Positions 53,850 through 63,843 of a stretch of DNA of 64,000 bases are shown in pieces. Below the pieces are notes generated by a model, which did no database searches, was not told the origin of the DNA, and saw only the letters and a list, made by a program, of their open reading frames with translations. Numbering within the stretch: position 1 is the stretch's first letter; each line of letters begins with the position of its first letter. Both the position numbers and the translations under genes were made by a program. This DNA comes from Acetivibrio cellulolyticus CD2 (GTDB lineage Bacteria; Bacillota; Clostridia; Acetivibrionales; Acetivibrionaceae): contig NZ_JH556657.1 of assembly GCF_000179595.2 (NCBI RefSeq), positions 188,669-252,668 on the forward strand, given 5' to 3'.

Positions 53850-55661
53850 TTAGGAGTCTAACTTGAGAACGCTCATAAAAGCTTCCTGAGGAACTTCTAC
53901 GCTTCCTACCTGACGCATTCTCTTCTTTCCTTCCTTTTGCTTTTCCAAAAGCTTTTTCTTTCTTGTTATATCTCCACCATAACACTTGGCCAAAACGTCT
54001 TTTCTATATGCTTTTACAGTCTCTCTGGCAATTATTTTACCTCCGATACAAGCCTGTATCGGTATTTCAAACTGCTGTTTATGGATGGTATCCTTAAGCT
54101 TTTCAGCTATTCTTCTTCCCCTTGAATATGCCTTCTCGCTATGAACTATAAACGAAAGAGCATCGACTATTTCACCATTTAAGAATATATCAAGCTTGAC
54201 AAGGTCTGATTTTCTGTATCCTAAAAGCTCGTAGTCCAAAGAAGCATATCCCTTTGTTCTCGATTTTAATGCATCAAAAAAGTCATATATGATTTCATTC
54301 AAAGGCATTTCATAAGTCAGCATTACCCTGCCTTCATCAATATAACTCATATCTTTATATACTCCACGGCGTTCCTGAGACAATTCCATTATGTTACCAA
54401 CAAATTCAGTAGGAGACATAATAGTAGCTTTAACAACAGGCTCCTCCATGAATTCAATTTCAGCTGTTGGCGGCAAATTAGTCGGGTTATCTATTGAGAA
54501 CTGCTCACCATCAGTCTTTGTCACCTTGTATATAACGCTAGGCGCAGTAGTAACAAGATCAAAATCATATTCTCTTTCAAGACGCTCCTGAATTATTTCC
54601 ATATGAAGAAGTCCTAAGAAACCACACCTGAAACCAAATCCCAAAGCTACAGAAGATTCCGGCTCAAACGTCAATGAAGCATCATTTAATTGAAGCTTCT
54701 CAAGCGCATCCCTTAAATCACCGTACTTAGAACCATCAGCAGGATAAATCCCACAGAACACCATCGGATTTACCTTCTTATACCCTGGAAGTGGCTCTTT
54801 CGCAGGATTCTCCGATAAAGTAACGGTATCCCCCACCCTTGTGTCTTTTACGTTTTTGATACTTGCAGCAATATAGCCAACGTCACCTGCTTTAAGTTCA
54901 GCACAAGGCGTCAATGCACCTGGTCTGAAATATCCTACTTCTGTAACCATAAAATCCTTTTTGGTATACATCATCCGGATTTCATCGCCAACCTTTACCT
55001 TGCCTTCCTTAACCCTTGTATAAACAATAACACCCTTATAGCTGTCATAATAAGAGTCAAATATAAGCGCACGCAAAGGCTCTTCTTCATCCCCTTCCGG
55101 GCATGGAACAACCTTAACTACCTTTTCCAGAACCTCTCTTATATTGAGTCCGCTTTTGGCGGAAATCAATGGAGCCCCACTTGCATCAAGCCCAATGACA
55201 TCCTCTATTTCTTTTTTGACATGCTCCGGCTGTGCACTGGGCAGGTCAATTTTATTAATAACAGGCAGTATTTCAAGATCGTGTTCAAGAGCAAGATATA
55301 CATTGGCCAAGGTCTGAGCTTCTATTCCCTGTGCAGCGTCAACAACCAGTATTGCACCTTCACAGGCAGCAAGACTTCGTGAGACCTCATAGTTAAAATC
55401 GACATGCCCCGGTGTGTCTATAAGGTTGAGTATATATTCCTCTCCATCTTCAGCTTTATGAACCATTCTTACAGCCTGAGACTTTATAGTAATACCACGC
55501 TCACGTTCAATATCCATATTGTCCAGAATCTGGTCTTCCATTTCTCGTTTTGTAAGCACCCCGGTTTCCTCAAGCATTCTATCTGCTAGAGTAGATTTAC
55601 CGTGGTCTATATGCGCAATTATGCAAAAGTTTCTAATTTTCTTTTGTCTTTCACTTGCCAT
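53850..55661 (-). CDS. lepA: Elongation factor 4 (LepA)
   Basis: 603 residues. GTPase domain with [22 protein letters not shown] and [12 protein letters not shown]; the LepA-specific C-terminal domain includes [20 protein letters not shown] and [21 protein letters not shown]. It acts on stalled ribosomes or initiation. GGAGG lies before the ATG; a TTATAAT word about 75 bp upstream may be its -10. First gene of the lepA-hemW operon. Confidence 0.98.
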   Translation of the reverse strand: MASERQKKIRNFCIIAHIDHGKSTLADRMLEETGVLTKREMEDQILDNMDIERERGITIKSQAVRMVHKAEDGEEYILNLIDTPGHVDFNYEVSRSLAACEGAILVVDAAQGIEAQTLANVYLALEHDLEILPVINKIDLPSAQPEHVKKEIEDVIGLDASGAPLISAKSGLNIREVLEKVVKVVPCPEGDEEEPLRALIFDSYYDSYKGVIVYTRVKEGKVKVGDEIRMMYTKKDFMVTEVGYFRPGALTPCAELKAGDVGYIAASIKNVKDTRVGDTVTLSENPAKEPLPGYKKVNPMVFCGIYPADGSKYGDLRDALEKLQLNDASLTFEPESSVALGFGFRCGFLGLLHMEIIQERLEREYDFDLVTTAPSVIYKVTKTDGEQFSIDNPTNLPPTAEIEFMEEPVVKATIMSPTEFVGNIMELSQERRGVYKDMSYIDEGRVMLTYEMPLNEIIYDFFDALKSRTKGYASLDYELLGYRKSDLVKLDIFLNGEIVDALSFIVHSEKAYSRGRRIAEKLKDTIHKQQFEIPIQACIGGKIIARETVKAYRKDVLAKCYGGDITRKKKLLEKQKEGKKRMRQVGSVEVPQEAFMSVLKLDS

Positions 55662-55800
55662 TAATTCATCCTCCAGTATAAAGGAAGTTCCTATGATTAT
55701 ACTTATATCAGCATATAATTATAACATAAGAACTTTTTTATGAATAGGTTATTTTTTTATTTATTTGTATTATATTTATTTTGTATTATTAAAAAACAAT

Positions 55801-58026
55801 TTATGGCTTTACTATGAATGTCTGTGAGGTATTTCCTGTTTTTTCTACACCTTTATTGCTATAAACTACTTTTTTCGCATTGCTCTCATCCAAATAATAT
55901 ATTTCTATCTCCGGCAAGGAAGGGTTATTATCTTTATCATCTGGAATTATTAGTATATCCACAGTATTCTCACCTTTTTTTAACCCATCCATTATTAACC
56001 CCAAGTATGCTCCTATAACTGGCTCTTCATTATTAATAGATACAGAAACGAAACAGCTATTATGAAAACCTATTGATAAATACGATTTTGGTATTTCAAC
56101 ATTATTTATAGCAGGTACATCAGTTATTACCTTGCCATCAAGCATGTCACCAGTGATATCCTTAGCTGTAAACTTGTCCGTTTCGTTATAACCGTATCTA
56201 TCCTCTACTAAGGTATAATCATATTTCCAACCACTATCTTCTTTCACAAATCTCAAAAAAACAAACGTAATCTTATCCTCTGCTTTTGAAGGCTTTTTGT
56301 AAACTATACCTATTGTAGGACCATTTTCAAACACACCACATCGAATAGCACCCTCAATATCTTTTATATCACTTAACAACTGATTTTCTGGCATTTTAGT
56401 TTCCCCTGTAGCTAAAAGATAATTTTTAACTATAGCATAATAACGTTCAGACACATATCCTTTAGCACTTTCAATGTCTCCCGTTTTATATGACTCCATA
56501 TAACTATTGTAAATGGACTTCAACTCTGTTAGAAGCTTTTCATCAAATTTTGTAACCATGGCTAAAATAGAAACTGTCATATTTTCTGGTTCCCATTCAA
56601 CTTTAGCTTCTAATACTTCGGATATAAATCTCAAAGGTACACTCGTTCTTCCAGATGTAATTACTGCAGGTACATCAAGCTGGATTTCTTCTCCATTAAC
56701 AACAGCAAATGAATCTCCAATTTTCATTTTTATATCTATATCTTCTTTTTTAATCCCAATAACTTTTAGAGACCCGTCCCAAGTCACTTGTGCTCCTAAT
56801 TTTTCACTTACAAATCTGATAGGTATTAGTGTTCTGTTACTTGATTTATCAATGTAAGGCTTTGCATCAGGAAAAACAACTTCACTTCCATTTACCTTAA
56901 CAGTTAATTCACGTTCAGTTTTTCCTATATCTTGATTAGTAGGAATCATAGTTTGTACTGTAAACGGCTTGGTATCTTTCCATATAAAAGCACTTGTAGA
57001 TGCATTTTTCCCTTCCAAAACACCTATAATTCCCCCATCATCATTCACATCGTAAGGGTTTACGTCAAAAGCACTAGTAATGACACCAAAATCGATTTTC
57101 TTAACAGCACCTTCTTTCCATAAAACTGTTTCCCGCCAACTCTCATAAGCCAATACCATACCATTCTCATTTATACGAACATATATATTATCATCGTAAA
57201 TATAATTGATACCAGAATGGCTCGTAGAATTTTCAAGGGTTATTAAGTCCTTAGTAACACCATCTTCCCATAAAATAATGTGCCATTTATTATCTTTTTT
57301 AGTATCAGAAAATCCGACAATTTGACCCTTTTCATTTATATCAGTGCCCAACGAGCAACTCCCAAGAGTGCCCAAATCCTTCATAGCACCATTCTCCCAT
57401 AAAAACGCATGTCTTTCTTTTGCATCTTTAGTAAATAAGTAGCCTATAACTTGACCTTTATCGTTTATTGCAGTAGCCTTTGTATAATTTCCGCCGAGAG
57501 TACCCAAATCTTTCATAACTCCCTTTTCCCATAAAAACGCATGGTATTCGTTCTCTTTAGTCTCAGAAACACCCACCACTTGGCCTTTATTATTTATTGC
57601 AGTGGGCTCTACATCATTTCCACCCAAAGTACCCATATCCTTCATGACTCCATTTTCCCATAAAAACGCATGGTATTTGTTCTCTTTAGTCTTAGAAACA
57701 CCCACTACTTGATCTTTATCATTCATTGCATAAGCCTTTGTATAAGTTCCACCAAGGGTACCTAAATCCTTAAAAACTCCCTTTTCCCATAAAAATGCGC
57801 GTACTTCGGTACCATTTGTAATATAACTACCTACAACTTGCCCCTTACTATTAGCACTATAAATGGTTGTTTTGTCTTTATCAATAGTGCCTAAATACTT
57901 CATTTCAGATTCTGCATATACAGACATGGCAGCTAACTGAAATAAAATAATCGCTGTAAATATTAACATTAGTTTTGTTAATAATCTAATGCTAGTATTT
58001 ACATTTTTATTTTTCTTTGAAATCAT
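55801..58026 (-). CDS. Secreted HAF-repeat protein with copper-amine-oxidase-N domain
   Basis: 741 residues. Signal peptide or anchor at about 15-38; six or more HAF-type repeats of about 45 residues at 42-365 (units like AINNKGQVVGVS, HAFLWE, MKDLGTLGG), likely a beta-propeller; a copper-amine-oxidase-N region with two copies at about 375-495 (NRTLIPIRFVSEKLGA, GRTSVPLRFISEVLEA); then about 245 residues of unknown type, including an NTF2-like-looking start (YNSYMESYKTGDIESAKGYVS). Extracellular, function unknown. The CuAO-N repeats are shared with the secreted metallo-beta-lactamase at 4.9 kb. Repeats are near identical in places, which suggests recent duplication. Confidence 0.85.
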   Translation of the reverse strand: MISKKNKNVNTSIRLLTKLMLIFTAIILFQLAAMSVYAESEMKYLGTIDKDKTTIYSANSKGQVVGSYITNGTEVRAFLWEKGVFKDLGTLGGTYTKAYAMNDKDQVVGVSKTKENKYHAFLWENGVMKDMGTLGGNDVEPTAINNKGQVVGVSETKENEYHAFLWEKGVMKDLGTLGGNYTKATAINDKGQVIGYLFTKDAKERHAFLWENGAMKDLGTLGSCSLGTDINEKGQIVGFSDTKKDNKWHIILWEDGVTKDLITLENSTSHSGINYIYDDNIYVRINENGMVLAYESWRETVLWKEGAVKKIDFGVITSAFDVNPYDVNDDGGIIGVLEGKNASTSAFIWKDTKPFTVQTMIPTNQDIGKTERELTVKVNGSEVVFPDAKPYIDKSSNRTLIPIRFVSEKLGAQVTWDGSLKVIGIKKEDIDIKMKIGDSFAVVNGEEIQLDVPAVITSGRTSVPLRFISEVLEAKVEWEPENMTVSILAMVTKFDEKLLTELKSIYNSYMESYKTGDIESAKGYVSERYYAIVKNYLLATGETKMPENQLLSDIKDIEGAIRCGVFENGPTIGIVYKKPSKAEDKITFVFLRFVKEDSGWKYDYTLVEDRYGYNETDKFTAKDITGDMLDGKVITDVPAINNVEIPKSYLSIGFHNSCFVSVSINNEEPVIGAYLGLIMDGLKKGENTVDILIIPDDKDNNPSLPEIEIYYLDESNAKKVVYSNKGVEKTGNTSQTFIVKP

Positions 58027-58231
58027 TTCTTAACACACTCCCCACTTACTTAATGATTAAAATCTAAATAGAAATATATTATCTGGATTAAAGCAAATTT
58101 ATAAAAATCGTTTATAGCAATAAAGATGAAAAAGCAGATGTCAGTAAGACCTTCTTTGTAAATCCTCCTGATAATTAATCCACTCTTGATATGCCAAATA
58201 TGCTTTTGTTACTTGTTACAGCATCGTTCTT

Positions 58232-58717
58232 TTAATCGTGTAACATACCAAGCAATTCTGAAAAACTATTACAAACCTTCTCCATTGCTCTTTCTTGAGC
58301 TTCTTCAAGACTAAACCGTTTTAAATCTTCTGGATCGTAGTCGCTAGCATTTACTGCTATCTCATGATTCCAAAATACAATTGTCGGATTATTTTTGTCT
58401 TTCCTAAAATCGAAACAGAAATAATTTCCACCAGGATCAATAGCAAACGGGTAAATTCCATCCATGAATCTATCTTTGTTATTAATATATGTATTAACGA
58501 TGTTATAAAAAGAATCATCCAAAAATGATAACAACTTGGCAAATACTCTAACATTACCATTAAGATCTACACCATTAGGTTTCGCTTTCCCCCCATGATA
58601 TAGTTGTATACAATTAACATAATCTTCAGGAAAACTAGCACCAAATATTTGCTCCACTTTTGCAATATCCTCACGATTTATAGGCTTATCTGGCCTTTTC
58701 CATTCTATTGATTTCAT
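58232..58717 (-). CDS. SMI1/KNR4 (SUKH) family immunity protein
   Basis: 161 residues of SUKH-1 type: IEWKRPDKPINREDIAKVEQ, FGASFPEDYVNCIQLYHGG, YPFAIDPGGNYFCFDFR and IVFWNHE. SUKH proteins neutralise polymorphic toxins, very often HNH-type nucleases. A strong ribosome site (GGGGAGGAGG) precedes the ATG, which overlaps by one base the stop of a truncated WHH-type nuclease fragment. The immunity gene looks intact, so it may be an orphan. Confidence 0.9.
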   Translation of the reverse strand: MKSIEWKRPDKPINREDIAKVEQIFGASFPEDYVNCIQLYHGGKAKPNGVDLNGNVRVFAKLLSFLDDSFYNIVNTYINNKDRFMDGIYPFAIDPGGNYFCFDFRKDKNNPTIVFWNHEIAVNASDYDPEDLKRFSLEEAQERAMEKVCNSFSELLGMLHD

Positions 58718-58875
58718 TATCTTATTCCTCCTCCCCAGATTGCATTTCCATCTAAATGACCTGTTCTATGAATTGATGTTGGAACTAATTGCGTTCTGCC
58801 TGTAACTTGATGATGATGCCATGTAAGACCCTGTGAATTTTTAATTACTTTTTCTGCATCAATATTTATATATAA
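58717..58875 (-). pseudogene. 3' remnant of a WHH-type HNH nuclease toxin
   Basis: The frame ending at TAA 58717-58719 encodes about 50 residues with the core LTWHHHQVTGRTQLVPTSIH followed by RTGHLDGNA, the His-rich active-site pattern of the WHH branch of HNH/Endo VII toxins found at the C-termini of polymorphic toxins. The frame stops upstream within the repeat/terminator element at 58877-58926, so the trafficking and N-terminal regions are missing. Its coupling to the SUKH gene is the normal toxin-immunity layout. Not long enough to be a complete protein. Confidence 0.8.
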
Positions 58876-58876
58876 T

Positions 58877-58926
58877 AAAAAACACTGCAATTACCATCAA
58901 ACAAGTAATTAAGTGTTCGTTTTTTA
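58877..58926. repeat. Direct repeat/bidirectional terminator, copy 1
   Basis: A hairpin with arms AACACT-gc-AATTAC and GTAATT-a-AGTGTT, flanked by an A run and a T run, so it could stop transcription from either side. About 45 of 50 positions match the copy at 61604-61652, in the same orientation; the two flank the GDPD gene. Confidence 0.8.
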
Positions 58927-59082
58927 TGACCTCTATCTATAGTATTATGTCATAATTTTTTTATATTCCCGAAATACACAGATATTCTTGTTTTCATAAA
59001 ATTGCACTATCTGGTTCCTAGGATATTATACATAAAACAAGTTTTATTGTAAATATTTATTATCATTACATTTTTAATTCAC

Positions 59083-61512
59083 TTAAACACCAGTCCGAAA
59101 AACAGAATCCTCCCCAACCTGTATTCTTACAGGCCTTGTATAAATATCATAAGTATCCCCTTCGGCATCTGAAAGTCTTGCAGTATAACGTAGCATTACA
59201 AAAGCAACGCCGGACTTTTTTGCTTTAATGCTATTACCATTTACTTCAATATTATTGTTACCGCTGAGCACCACAACATCAGGCACAACTTCTTTAGCCT
59301 CTCCTTTATACGTTTTTATATTGGCCCTAAGTAATTTTTCTTCACCTTTCTTCATAGAAATACGGCTTTGATTTGTAGTAATATCGACAGCCCAATCAGA
59401 AAACACCTGAGCGCAATTTGTTGTCATACCGCAAACACCCATTTTAAAGTATTTTTTAATTGAAGCCTTATCAGAAAAAGTCCAAAGCCAGATGTTCATT
59501 CCTCTATGTTTGCTTGCCTCCAAAAACTTACTGTCAATTCCATAATAATTGGCCATCAAGCTGGAATTTGTTTTCTGAACTTGCCACAAATCATTACGAA
59601 GTGAACCATAAATATCTCCATTAGCAGCTCCATAGCAAAGGTAACCAATTGACATTTCAGGCATTTGATCCTTTGTCCTTTTCAACTGATCTCTTTTAAA
59701 AGAAATAGTCACTAAATGTTCGTCAGCCCCCATTGTTTTTGTCAATTCTGTATAACGATCAATAGTTACAGGATCATCACTTTTAACCTCTACAAAAATC
59801 ACCTGATCTCTGCCTGTGAACTTTTGAAAATACTGGTCCAGTGTAGGGATCCTTGCCGATGGATATTCATTCGGGAACTGTTTATTGACAAAATAGGTCT
59901 CGATTTCCTCCAAAGTCTTTCCCTCAATTTCTCCAGTCCCATTGGTAGTACGATCAATAGTATCATCATGCATGATTACCAAATGCTGTTTTCCATCCGC
60001 TCCAACCTTTGTAAGCTGGATATCGTTTTCAACCATGTCAGCTCCAAGCTTAAAAGCAAGCTCACTGCCTTCTATGGTATTTTCCGGCGCAAGATCCGGA
60101 ACCCCTCTGTGCCCAATTAAAAATGGGGTTCTTACAATCGTTGTATCATGGTTATAGATTGATAATGCTTGCATGGCCTTTTCCGGTGCATTTGTTACAA
60201 TACCGTTTGATCCCGCTGTAATCATCTCATGAAATGTAATAAGCTTTTGCTCAGAATCACTGTTTTTTATTGTTTCTTTTGTCCATACAGTAATTAATCT
60301 TTGCTGGAGGTATTGAATATTGCTTTTTGTTGCAGCTTCTGTAGGAATAACTGCAATTTTTGAAATATTACTGTTTGTAATGTTTCTTATAAGCATCAAT
60401 CCATTTATATCTGTATCTGAGGGCACATTATCAAATTCAACAATCCCTCTTATAAAGGCATAGTTTTCCCTGGCTTGTTTAACAAGTTCCGGCTTCTTCG
60501 AAATGACAAAAACGTCTTCTATTGAATTACTTTTCAAATAATCAGAAATTGCCTTTGCAGAGTCTGAATCACTCACTCTAAATGCAGGAATTACTTTCGA
60601 TTTCATTAATTCATACATAGAACTTACTGTTCCAAAAACATAGTCAGTACCATTTGCTAGAACTTCAAGGTTTTTATTAATTGTAAGAATAGCAGTTGCA
60701 GCTTGTCCATTAGATATTAACTCTCTTAATTCCTTTTTATTTTTTATTTCTGTAATTATTGACGGTGCCATAACTATTTTGGTTTCAGCTTCTCTAACTC
60801 TGGTATAGCTGTCTTCCGGCTTTGTCAGTGTAGTAAGTGGTGTTTCCAATAAGGTTATTTTAATATTGTCAATTCTAATTGCACTTCCATTAGCCTGAAA
60901 TCCAATTCCACCTGTACTATAAGAACCATCCGTATCTATATCAATTAATGGTACATTATTGATCCATCCTTGTATTTTATTATCATAAGCCTTCACAGTA
61001 TAATGATACGCTTTTACTCCACTTAAATCTTCATAGAAGAAAGTTCGTTTTATTACATTACAGGCATTTAACGAATTCCGTTCCGCAAATTCAACTCCGT
61101 TTGACTCGGACGTATTCTTTCTCACTTTCATTTGGTAGTACGGATAGTCATTGTTTTGGATTCTAAACATTAATGAATTCCATACCTCTTTATCATTTGA
61201 AGCTAAATTAGTTATATCGGCTTCAATCATATAATTACCAAATTTGCCCAAATACTCAGGCAAAAGTATCCTGGTTGGATTATCAGTATTTGCTCTTGCA
61301 TCAATTTCAAATGCACCGTTTTTTACTCCAACCGTTGACAACTTGGTTCCTTCTTTGCTTATCCAGCCCTGCGGTATACTTCCATCAGATAAACCATCAA
61401 AATTCTCTTCAAACAATACATACCTATCATTGCCATAAACTGCTGTATAATTAAATCCAATACCCTGTAATATCATAAGCGTCAATAAAATAGCAGAAAC
61501 AATTTTTTTCAT
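59083..61512 (-). CDS. Secreted glycerophosphodiester phosphodiesterase-domain protein
   Basis: 809 residues from ATG 61512 (AGGAG upstream). Signal peptide 1-28; a LamG/CBM66-like beta-sandwich (about 30-225, NFDGLSDGSIPQGW and IRIDNIKITLLE); a degenerate GDPD-like half-barrel (about 240-465) lacking the catalytic start but ending in GSNGIVTNAPEKA; a full GDPD domain (about 470-710) with GHRGVPDLAPENT, ENDIQLT, IMHDDTIDRTTNGTG and VEVKSDD; and a BIG2-like tail. GDPD enzymes hydrolyse glycerophosphodiesters or act on teichoic-acid-type polymers; the exported form suggests wall or lipid-derived substrates. It is monocistronic and bounded on both sides by the same repeat/terminator. Confidence 0.9.
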   Translation of the reverse strand: MKKIVSAILLTLMILQGIGFNYTAVYGNDRYVLFEENFDGLSDGSIPQGWISKEGTKLSTVGVKNGAFEIDARANTDNPTRILLPEYLGKFGNYMIEADITNLASNDKEVWNSLMFRIQNNDYPYYQMKVRKNTSESNGVEFAERNSLNACNVIKRTFFYEDLSGVKAYHYTVKAYDNKIQGWINNVPLIDIDTDGSYSTGGIGFQANGSAIRIDNIKITLLETPLTTLTKPEDSYTRVREAETKIVMAPSIITEIKNKKELRELISNGQAATAILTINKNLEVLANGTDYVFGTVSSMYELMKSKVIPAFRVSDSDSAKAISDYLKSNSIEDVFVISKKPELVKQARENYAFIRGIVEFDNVPSDTDINGLMLIRNITNSNISKIAVIPTEAATKSNIQYLQQRLITVWTKETIKNSDSEQKLITFHEMITAGSNGIVTNAPEKAMQALSIYNHDTTIVRTPFLIGHRGVPDLAPENTIEGSELAFKLGADMVENDIQLTKVGADGKQHLVIMHDDTIDRTTNGTGEIEGKTLEEIETYFVNKQFPNEYPSARIPTLDQYFQKFTGRDQVIFVEVKSDDPVTIDRYTELTKTMGADEHLVTISFKRDQLKRTKDQMPEMSIGYLCYGAANGDIYGSLRNDLWQVQKTNSSLMANYYGIDSKFLEASKHRGMNIWLWTFSDKASIKKYFKMGVCGMTTNCAQVFSDWAVDITTNQSRISMKKGEEKLLRANIKTYKGEAKEVVPDVVVLSGNNNIEVNGNSIKAKKSGVAFVMLRYTARLSDAEGDTYDIYTRPVRIQVGEDSVFRTGV

Positions 61513-61603
61513 CAAGCAGTCTCCTTTTCTGGTTGTAAACTAAGGTTGCACAAATTTTCATAATTTCAAATATTGGATGCTTTAATCATCCCTGATAAGC
61601 ATG

Positions 61604-61652
61604 AAAAAACACTACAATTACCACCAAACAAGTAATTGAGTGTTTGATTTTT
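61604..61652. repeat. Direct repeat/bidirectional terminator, copy 2
   Basis: Arms AACACT-ac-AATTAC and GTAATT-g-AGTGTT with flanking A and T runs, about 90 percent identical to 58877-58926. It lies about 90 bp upstream of the GDPD start and would terminate transcripts entering from spoIIP and the small membrane protein gene. Confidence 0.8.
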
Positions 61653-61781
61653 AAAGCAGTCCATAAAACAATCCTTTGTTATATCTCGGTAAAAGCTCAA
61701 ACTTCCTTGTATTTGTTGAATATGGTAATTTTAGCACTTAATTATTATACACAAAGAGTAATTTTTTGTAAATATTCTTTT

Positions 61782-62063
61782 CTATTTATGTTTTCCAAAC
61801 CAATCAGTCAGTCTATTATAATCTCTTGCTATATATTTTGTATTAATATACACATCATTGTCAAAAATGCTTATCTTGTAATAGTCTTCACCATATGGAT
61901 GGGCAGAAAATATCCTAAAGCCATTTTCTTCACCAATTAAGCCACTCATAGAATAATCTGTAGCGCCAATCCCGACACAAAGTACCAATATAAAAAACAA
62001 AACTGCCATTATTATCTTAATTCTAAAGTACCTTATTTCTCTAAACCTTTGAACCCTGCTCAT
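61782..62063 (-). CDS. Small membrane protein of unknown function
   Basis: 93 residues. A basic N-terminus (RVQRFREIRYFRIK), one transmembrane helix (about 17-36) and a roughly 55-residue outer domain with YGEDYYKISIFDNDVYINTKYIARDYNRLTDWF cut into short strands. I do not recognise the family. It follows spoIIP by 56 bp on the same strand, so a sporulation-linked or envelope role is possible but unproven. No strong ribosome site is seen. Confidence 0.6.
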   Translation of the reverse strand: MSRVQRFREIRYFRIKIIMAVLFFILVLCVGIGATDYSMSGLIGEENGFRIFSAHPYGEDYYKISIFDNDVYINTKYIARDYNRLTDWFGKHK

Positions 62064-62119
62064 CGCTATCTCCGATACATATAATATTGCTATCTTCTAT
62101 ATTATAACCTTAAAAAACT

Positions 62120-63376
62120 TTATTTATTATTTACAACTTCATTTATAACCTCTGCCACATATTTCATACTTTCAAGACACTCACTCATCGTATTTCCATC
62201 TCCTCCAACTTCAATAATCATCGACCCATTTGCCAGATGCTGGTTGAACCTATTTGGGCTGATAAATATAGGTCTTGTTAGTCCAGGATATTTTTCATTT
62301 AATTTTTGCTGAAGCGTTATGGCAAGTTTCAGATTTTGCTTCCAATTAGGATGGTTGAGTCCTGTTGCATTTGTACCCATTACAAACATCACTTTTGCAG
62401 CCTTCTTACCGTTTACCTCGGTTGCTACTCTCAGTTTCTTATTTTTAAGACCATCTCTATGAAGATCAATTACCATTTTTATCGATGGATAGCTCTTTAA
62501 TATGTTGGTTGCAGTATTAAGTGATCTGCCATAAGCACCTGAAGTTCCTGAATAATCATGTACAGTGGCATTGTGTATTACCTCAATACCATACTGCTTC
62601 CTTAAAACCTGTGCAAGTTCTTCCCCCACTCTTACAACATTCCACCTTGTATCACTATTCCTGTTTGCAACACCTTTCTTATAGAGCTGACTAATATCTT
62701 TCAGATAGCTTTCAGTTGTATGTGTGTGATAAATAAGCACCTGTGGTCCCTTCTTATTGAAATTCAATTTAAGAGGCTCTTTCATAATATCTTCAATGTC
62801 TATTTTATATTTAGTCTCATTTGTTATAGCAATTTTTCCATATGAAACCGCATCGTCATCAGTAAGCTTACTTTCTTCTGATTCATCTATGTATATGCTG
62901 CTTATTACAGGATCGGCATATTGCTGTTCTTTTTGCTCTTCTTTATCATCTTCTTTTGCAATTTCTGAAAAATTAAATTGCGTCTTATCAGTGGTGTTTC
63001 TTTGCGCTAAAAGTTTCTGATAGTCATTGTTAAAATAATTATCAAATAAGGAGGATTGTGCGTTTAGAATTGTTATAGGGCTGTTTAAATCAAAATGAAA
63101 TATGTCACTCATAATTCCTTTTAACTGGCCTGATAATGAATTGCTTGATGTTCCGCTGTTATATATCGTGTCTATGATAGGAAGTGAATTTTTCAAAGCG
63201 GATCTGTAGTTTTCAACATCAACGCTTGCAATAATGGCGTTATCGGAACTATAAACAAAGTTTCCTGCCCTTACGCCTATCTTAATCGCCAGAAAAGCTG
63301 CAACCATTACTATCATTATCTTTAGTGCTGTAATCATTATCATTCTTACTTTTTTGTACTTATACCTCTTTTTCAT
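62120..63376 (-). CDS. spoIIP: Stage II sporulation protein P
   Basis: 418 residues. Basic N-terminus, membrane anchor at about 12-32, a variable region to about 200, and the SpoIIP amidase/endopeptidase domain: VLIYHTHTTESYL (zinc His and Glu region), MVIDLHRDG and GSMIIEVGGDGNTMSE. SpoIIP works with SpoIID and SpoIIM to degrade septal peptidoglycan during engulfment of the forespore. GGAGG precedes the ATG. It is expected to be sigma-E dependent; I see CATACAAAT about 150 bp upstream as a possible -10 but no convincing -35. Confidence 0.95.
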   Translation of the reverse strand: MKKRYKYKKVRMIMITALKIMIVMVAAFLAIKIGVRAGNFVYSSDNAIIASVDVENYRSALKNSLPIIDTIYNSGTSSNSLSGQLKGIMSDIFHFDLNSPITILNAQSSLFDNYFNNDYQKLLAQRNTTDKTQFNFSEIAKEDDKEEQKEQQYADPVISSIYIDESEESKLTDDDAVSYGKIAITNETKYKIDIEDIMKEPLKLNFNKKGPQVLIYHTHTTESYLKDISQLYKKGVANRNSDTRWNVVRVGEELAQVLRKQYGIEVIHNATVHDYSGTSGAYGRSLNTATNILKSYPSIKMVIDLHRDGLKNKKLRVATEVNGKKAAKVMFVMGTNATGLNHPNWKQNLKLAITLQQKLNEKYPGLTRPIFISPNRFNQHLANGSMIIEVGGDGNTMSECLESMKYVAEVINEVVNNK

Positions 63377-63843
63377 TTTGTCCTCCGTTTATGGATATAT
63401 TTTACTTATCCAATTGTGAATTTTTCTTTTTATTAATCTTAATAATATTCACTGGAAACTTTTTTTATGACACCTATTGATTAGTACAATAAAAAAATAT
63501 ATAATATAAGTGTATTTCTTTTATGTTGGTATTATTTGTATGTTCTTTACAAGTAGACCTACTAATGATAATTGACAAAAATGCTTATTTTTAAACCACA
63601 ATTTGTAAACGCTTAGTTTCCAGTCGGTTTTATTCCTTTATTTACTGCAACAAAATGATTTACAACATCGATTTTTGTGTCGATTAAACATAATTTGAGT
63701 CTATTGCTTTTGTTTGGCACAAATTTCATATAAAATTAGATTTGTCTTGTATATTCACCAAGGAATAGCCGAAGTTATATTTTCAGAATTCCTAATCAAA
63801 TCTACAGAATTTAATCAATTAACTAAAAGGAGGATTAATAAGT
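63377..63843. other. Divergent intergenic region between spoIIP and the zinc-ribbon gene
   Basis: 467 bp, very AT-rich. It holds the upstream region of spoIIP on the left, and on the right the second copy of the repeated hairpin (63760-63800) about 44 bp before the zinc-ribbon start. A TATAAA word near 63730 (plus) could be a -10. No open frame is evident. Confidence 0.55.
63760..63800 (+). repeat. Repeated hairpin element, copy 2
   Basis: Begins AAGGAATAGCCGAAGTTATA and ends ATTCCTAATC. Outer stem AGGAAT/ATTCCT and inner hairpin ATAGC-CGAA-GTTAT. It matches 35321-35360 with compensating changes and here lies in the probable 5' leader of the zinc-ribbon gene. Confidence 0.7.

Noticed and set aside
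53836-53985. 50-residue N-terminal extension of HemW
   Set aside because: It overlaps lepA in another frame, is rich in Lys/Arg/Ser without similarity to HemW, and the family start fits ATG 53835.
63700-63735. Sigma-54-like TTTGGCAC upstream of the zinc-ribbon gene
   Set aside because: The -12 GC element is missing at the required distance and no activator-dependent context is seen.
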